From: Aureispira sp. CCB-E
Lineage (GTDB): Bacteria > Bacteroidota > Bacteroidia > Chitinophagales > Saprospiraceae
Direction of reading: 5' to 3'
NCBI RefSeq assembly: GCF_031326345.1
Contig: NZ_CP133671.1
Location: forward strand, 1,798,001 to 1,862,000
DNA: 64,000 nucleotides
The notes beneath the pieces were generated by a model, which saw only the letters and a program-made list of their open reading frames with translations, was not told the origin of the DNA and did no database searches. Every line of letters begins with the position of its first letter. The first letter of the stretch is position 1. The translations under genes and the position numbers were made by a program. Shown one piece after another: positions 62,101 to 64,000 of the stretch.

Positions 62101-64000
62101 ATGAAAAACAAACTGCATTTCGTCCCAAATTATGGGATGTTTCTGTGTTTACTATTTATCTTCTTTGCACAGTCCTCCAAAGCCCAATTAACCAATTTTC
62201 AACAGGTAACAACCAAATGTTATGGTGGGCCAACGATAAGTATGGGAAATACGACAGGAACTTTGGTTGGTAATGTAGGGTTTACGCCTTCTGACATACC
62301 TGTTGGGCACAAAATAGTCGATGTCTTGGTAGAAATTGTCTGGTCTAAAACAGATGATGGAAGTTGTACCTCAATAACAGGGATACCTGCCGATTTAAGT
62401 CATGTTGGATTTGTTATTCAAGCACCTTTTGGTCCGACAAGATACCTAGCGGCATCTGCTTTAACAGGTCCTTTTGCAGGAACTTCTTCTAGTTTTACAG
62501 GATTGTCAAATATTGTTCGTGACACCATTGTTTTTAGAGATATAGGCAATTCTTTATTGCCAGCATCTACACCAGTGCCAGGACGCGATACCGTTCGGCC
62601 CAATCAAGATCCACTGCGATTTTATTGTGGAGAAAATCCACATGGTTTGTGGAGTATTGGAGGAATTGATGATGCACCCACTTCAGGTCCTCAATTATGT
62701 ATTCACTCCTATTGTATTACTCTTATCACTTGCGATGCGACACAATTAAAAGCTAGTTGCAAAACAAACCCTACTATTGGGATTGGCGCAACAGGGGTAC
62801 ATGCATTTCAATTTGTAGATTTAGATAGTATTAGCGATGTATCGTGCATGGTCAAAAATATTAGTTTTTCACCTGCTACTATTAATTGTTCGGATGTTGG
62901 AAGTTCGATCCCAGTAACCATGACAATTCGAGATCATTTAGATAGTGTAGAGTCATGTGTTAGTTTGGTTTCTGTGATAGACAACGAACCTCCAGTAATA
63001 TCTCAGTGTTTTCCAAATGTCTTAGGGACATTGTACTTGGATGCTACTGGACGAGATACTTTTTGGGCAGATTCTATTATTGCAACCGATAATTGTGGTT
63101 CAATGATTAAGCAAGTACGACCATTATCAGGAGGTCCGTGGCGTCCATACCTTCCCATTAGTTGTGTGACTGGCTTTCAACAGTTTGCTGCTCAAGTAAG
63201 TGATCCAAGTGGTAATATAAGCAATTGTAATATTATTGTTAATGTCATTGATACCATCGCTCCAACTGCAGTTTGTGGTCAAGATACCGCCTATTTAACA
63301 AATAATCCAAATGGGGCTGTGACGGTGTCCGCTACAGATGTAGATGGAGGTAGTTTTGATGTTTGTCCTCCTGTTATCGGACGATGGATTGGCAATCAAT
63401 TTGCCCCACCTCCCGTGTATACTTGTGCTGATTTAGGTATCGATACTGTTCGTTTAATTGTTGCTGATGCTTCTGGTAATTTAGATACTTGTCACAATGC
63501 TATTATTGTAGTTGTCGATACTGTTGCCCCTGTTGCAATCTGTAAAAATGATACAGTTTACCTAAATTCAAGTGGGGTAGGAACTGTTTTTGCTAGTGAT
63601 ATAGATAATAACTCGGCAGATAATTGCAGTATAGATAGCATTAATATCAATGGTCTTTCTAGTATCAATTTTGATTGTTCTCATTTAAATAGTATTCAAC
63701 AGGCAACTTTACATGTTTTTGATGCTAATGGAAATCGAGATTCATGTATTGGTTGGATTACAGTTGTTGATACGTTTCCTCCTATTGCGAATTGTAAAAA
63801 TGCGTCTATTTATTTGGATGGAACGGGCAATGCTATTATTCAGGCAGATAGTTTAAATAATGGTAGCACGGATTTGTGCACAGGGACCAACCTAACCTTT
63901 GAAATCGCAGGAAATCCAACAACAACGTTCAATTGTTCTAATATAACTAGTAATCCTAATGTAGTTGTTCTTACGGTTATTGATAGTTTTGGAAATAGCA
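62101..64000 (+). CDS. Large secreted HYR-like repeat protein (partial, 3' end outside window)
   Basis: The reading frame is open from the ATG at 62101 to the window edge (633 codons, no stop). The signal peptide ends SSKAQL (~29). Residues ~30-220 look like a P-domain-type beta-sandwich (VGFVIQAPFGPTRYLAASAL, HGLWSIGGIDDAP, LCIHSYCITL). From ~225 on come HYR-like units of ~85-100 residues with the linker V.D...P.A.CK, e.g. VVDTVAPVAICKNDTVYL and VVDTFPPIANCKNASIYLDG, each with paired cysteines and a D..GN..... C strand. Such proteins in Bacteroidota usually end in a T9SS sorting domain; here the end is not seen. It may be a fourth giant adhesin. Confidence 0.85.
   Translation, partial: MKNKLHFVPNYGMFLCLLFIFFAQSSKAQLTNFQQVTTKCYGGPTISMGNTTGTLVGNVGFTPSDIPVGHKIVDVLVEIVWSKTDDGSCTSITGIPADLSHVGFVIQAPFGPTRYLAASALTGPFAGTSSSFTGLSNIVRDTIVFRDIGNSLLPASTPVPGRDTVRPNQDPLRFYCGENPHGLWSIGGIDDAPTSGPQLCIHSYCITLITCDATQLKASCKTNPTIGIGATGVHAFQFVDLDSISDVSCMVKNISFSPATINCSDVGSSIPVTMTIRDHLDSVESCVSLVSVIDNEPPVISQCFPNVLGTLYLDATGRDTFWADSIIATDNCGSMIKQVRPLSGGPWRPYLPISCVTGFQQFAAQVSDPSGNISNCNIIVNVIDTIAPTAVCGQDTAYLTNNPNGAVTVSATDVDGGSFDVCPPVIGRWIGNQFAPPPVYTCADLGIDTVRLIVADASGNLDTCHNAIIVVVDTVAPVAICKNDTVYLNSSGVGTVFASDIDNNSADNCSIDSININGLSSINFDCSHLNSIQQATLHVFDANGNRDSCIGWITVVDTFPPIANCKNASIYLDGTGNAIIQADSLNNGSTDLCTGTNLTFEIAGNPTTTFNCSNITSNPNVVVLTVIDSFGNS

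Overview
This 64 kb window looks chromosomal and comes from a Bacteroidota bacterium. The evidence is low GC, TTG/TANNTTTG-type promoters, PorP/SprF-family proteins, type IX secretion (T9SS) sorting domains of both type A and type B, and SprB repeats. The very large Ig- and SprB-repeat surface proteins suggest the Saprospiria (Aureispira- or Saprospira-like). That placement is an inference and has not been tested.

Layout. 1-3.5 kb: small envelope and housekeeping genes, namely a carboxypeptidase-regulatory-like protein, an HD-domain protein, a SanA/YdcF-like DUF218 protein and tpiA. 3.7-14.4 kb: giant adhesin G1 (3131 aa, about 23 SprB repeats plus a P-domain) followed by a PorP/SprF partner. 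14.6-23.4 kb: housekeeping genes, namely an elongator tRNA-Met, a Gre-like protein, a UbiA-family prenyltransferase, a DUF1573 protein, fumC, an unknown 84-aa protein, deoD, a type A T9SS cargo and a eukaryote-like thymidine kinase. 24.0-28.4 kb: a TPR-CHAT caspase-like protein whose stop overlaps the start of an OmpA-like protein. 29.0-44.2 kb: giant G2 (3905 aa), then PorP/SprF, then a PorE-like OmpA protein. 44.5-61.4 kb: giant G3 (4809 aa) with its own OmpA/propeller protein. 62.1 kb to the end: the start of another large HYR-like secreted protein, cut by the window edge.

How it works together. The three giants fill 35,544 bases, about 56% of the window. Each has a signal peptide, a shared N-terminal module, long repeat arrays and a type B (CHU_C, gliding-associated) C-terminal sorting domain. 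In the known T9SS model, type B cargo needs a SprF/PorP-like partner, and PorE-type OmpA proteins associate with PorP and the peptidoglycan. The window therefore reads as a dense surface-adhesin export locus.

Most notable observation. G2 and G3 are built from a higher-order repeat of three different Ig-like units (A-B-C, about 250 residues). Each has ten complete triads, then an A unit and a C-like unit, then three units of a fourth type (D), then the same C-terminal cassette. Triad lengths and unit-specific features match position by position between the two proteins. This points to an old whole-gene duplication with a fixed register rather than free repeat expansion. G3 differs mainly by an approximately 840-residue insertion that carries a beta-helix-like segment and a very glycine-rich block. 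All counts and boundaries were made by eye.
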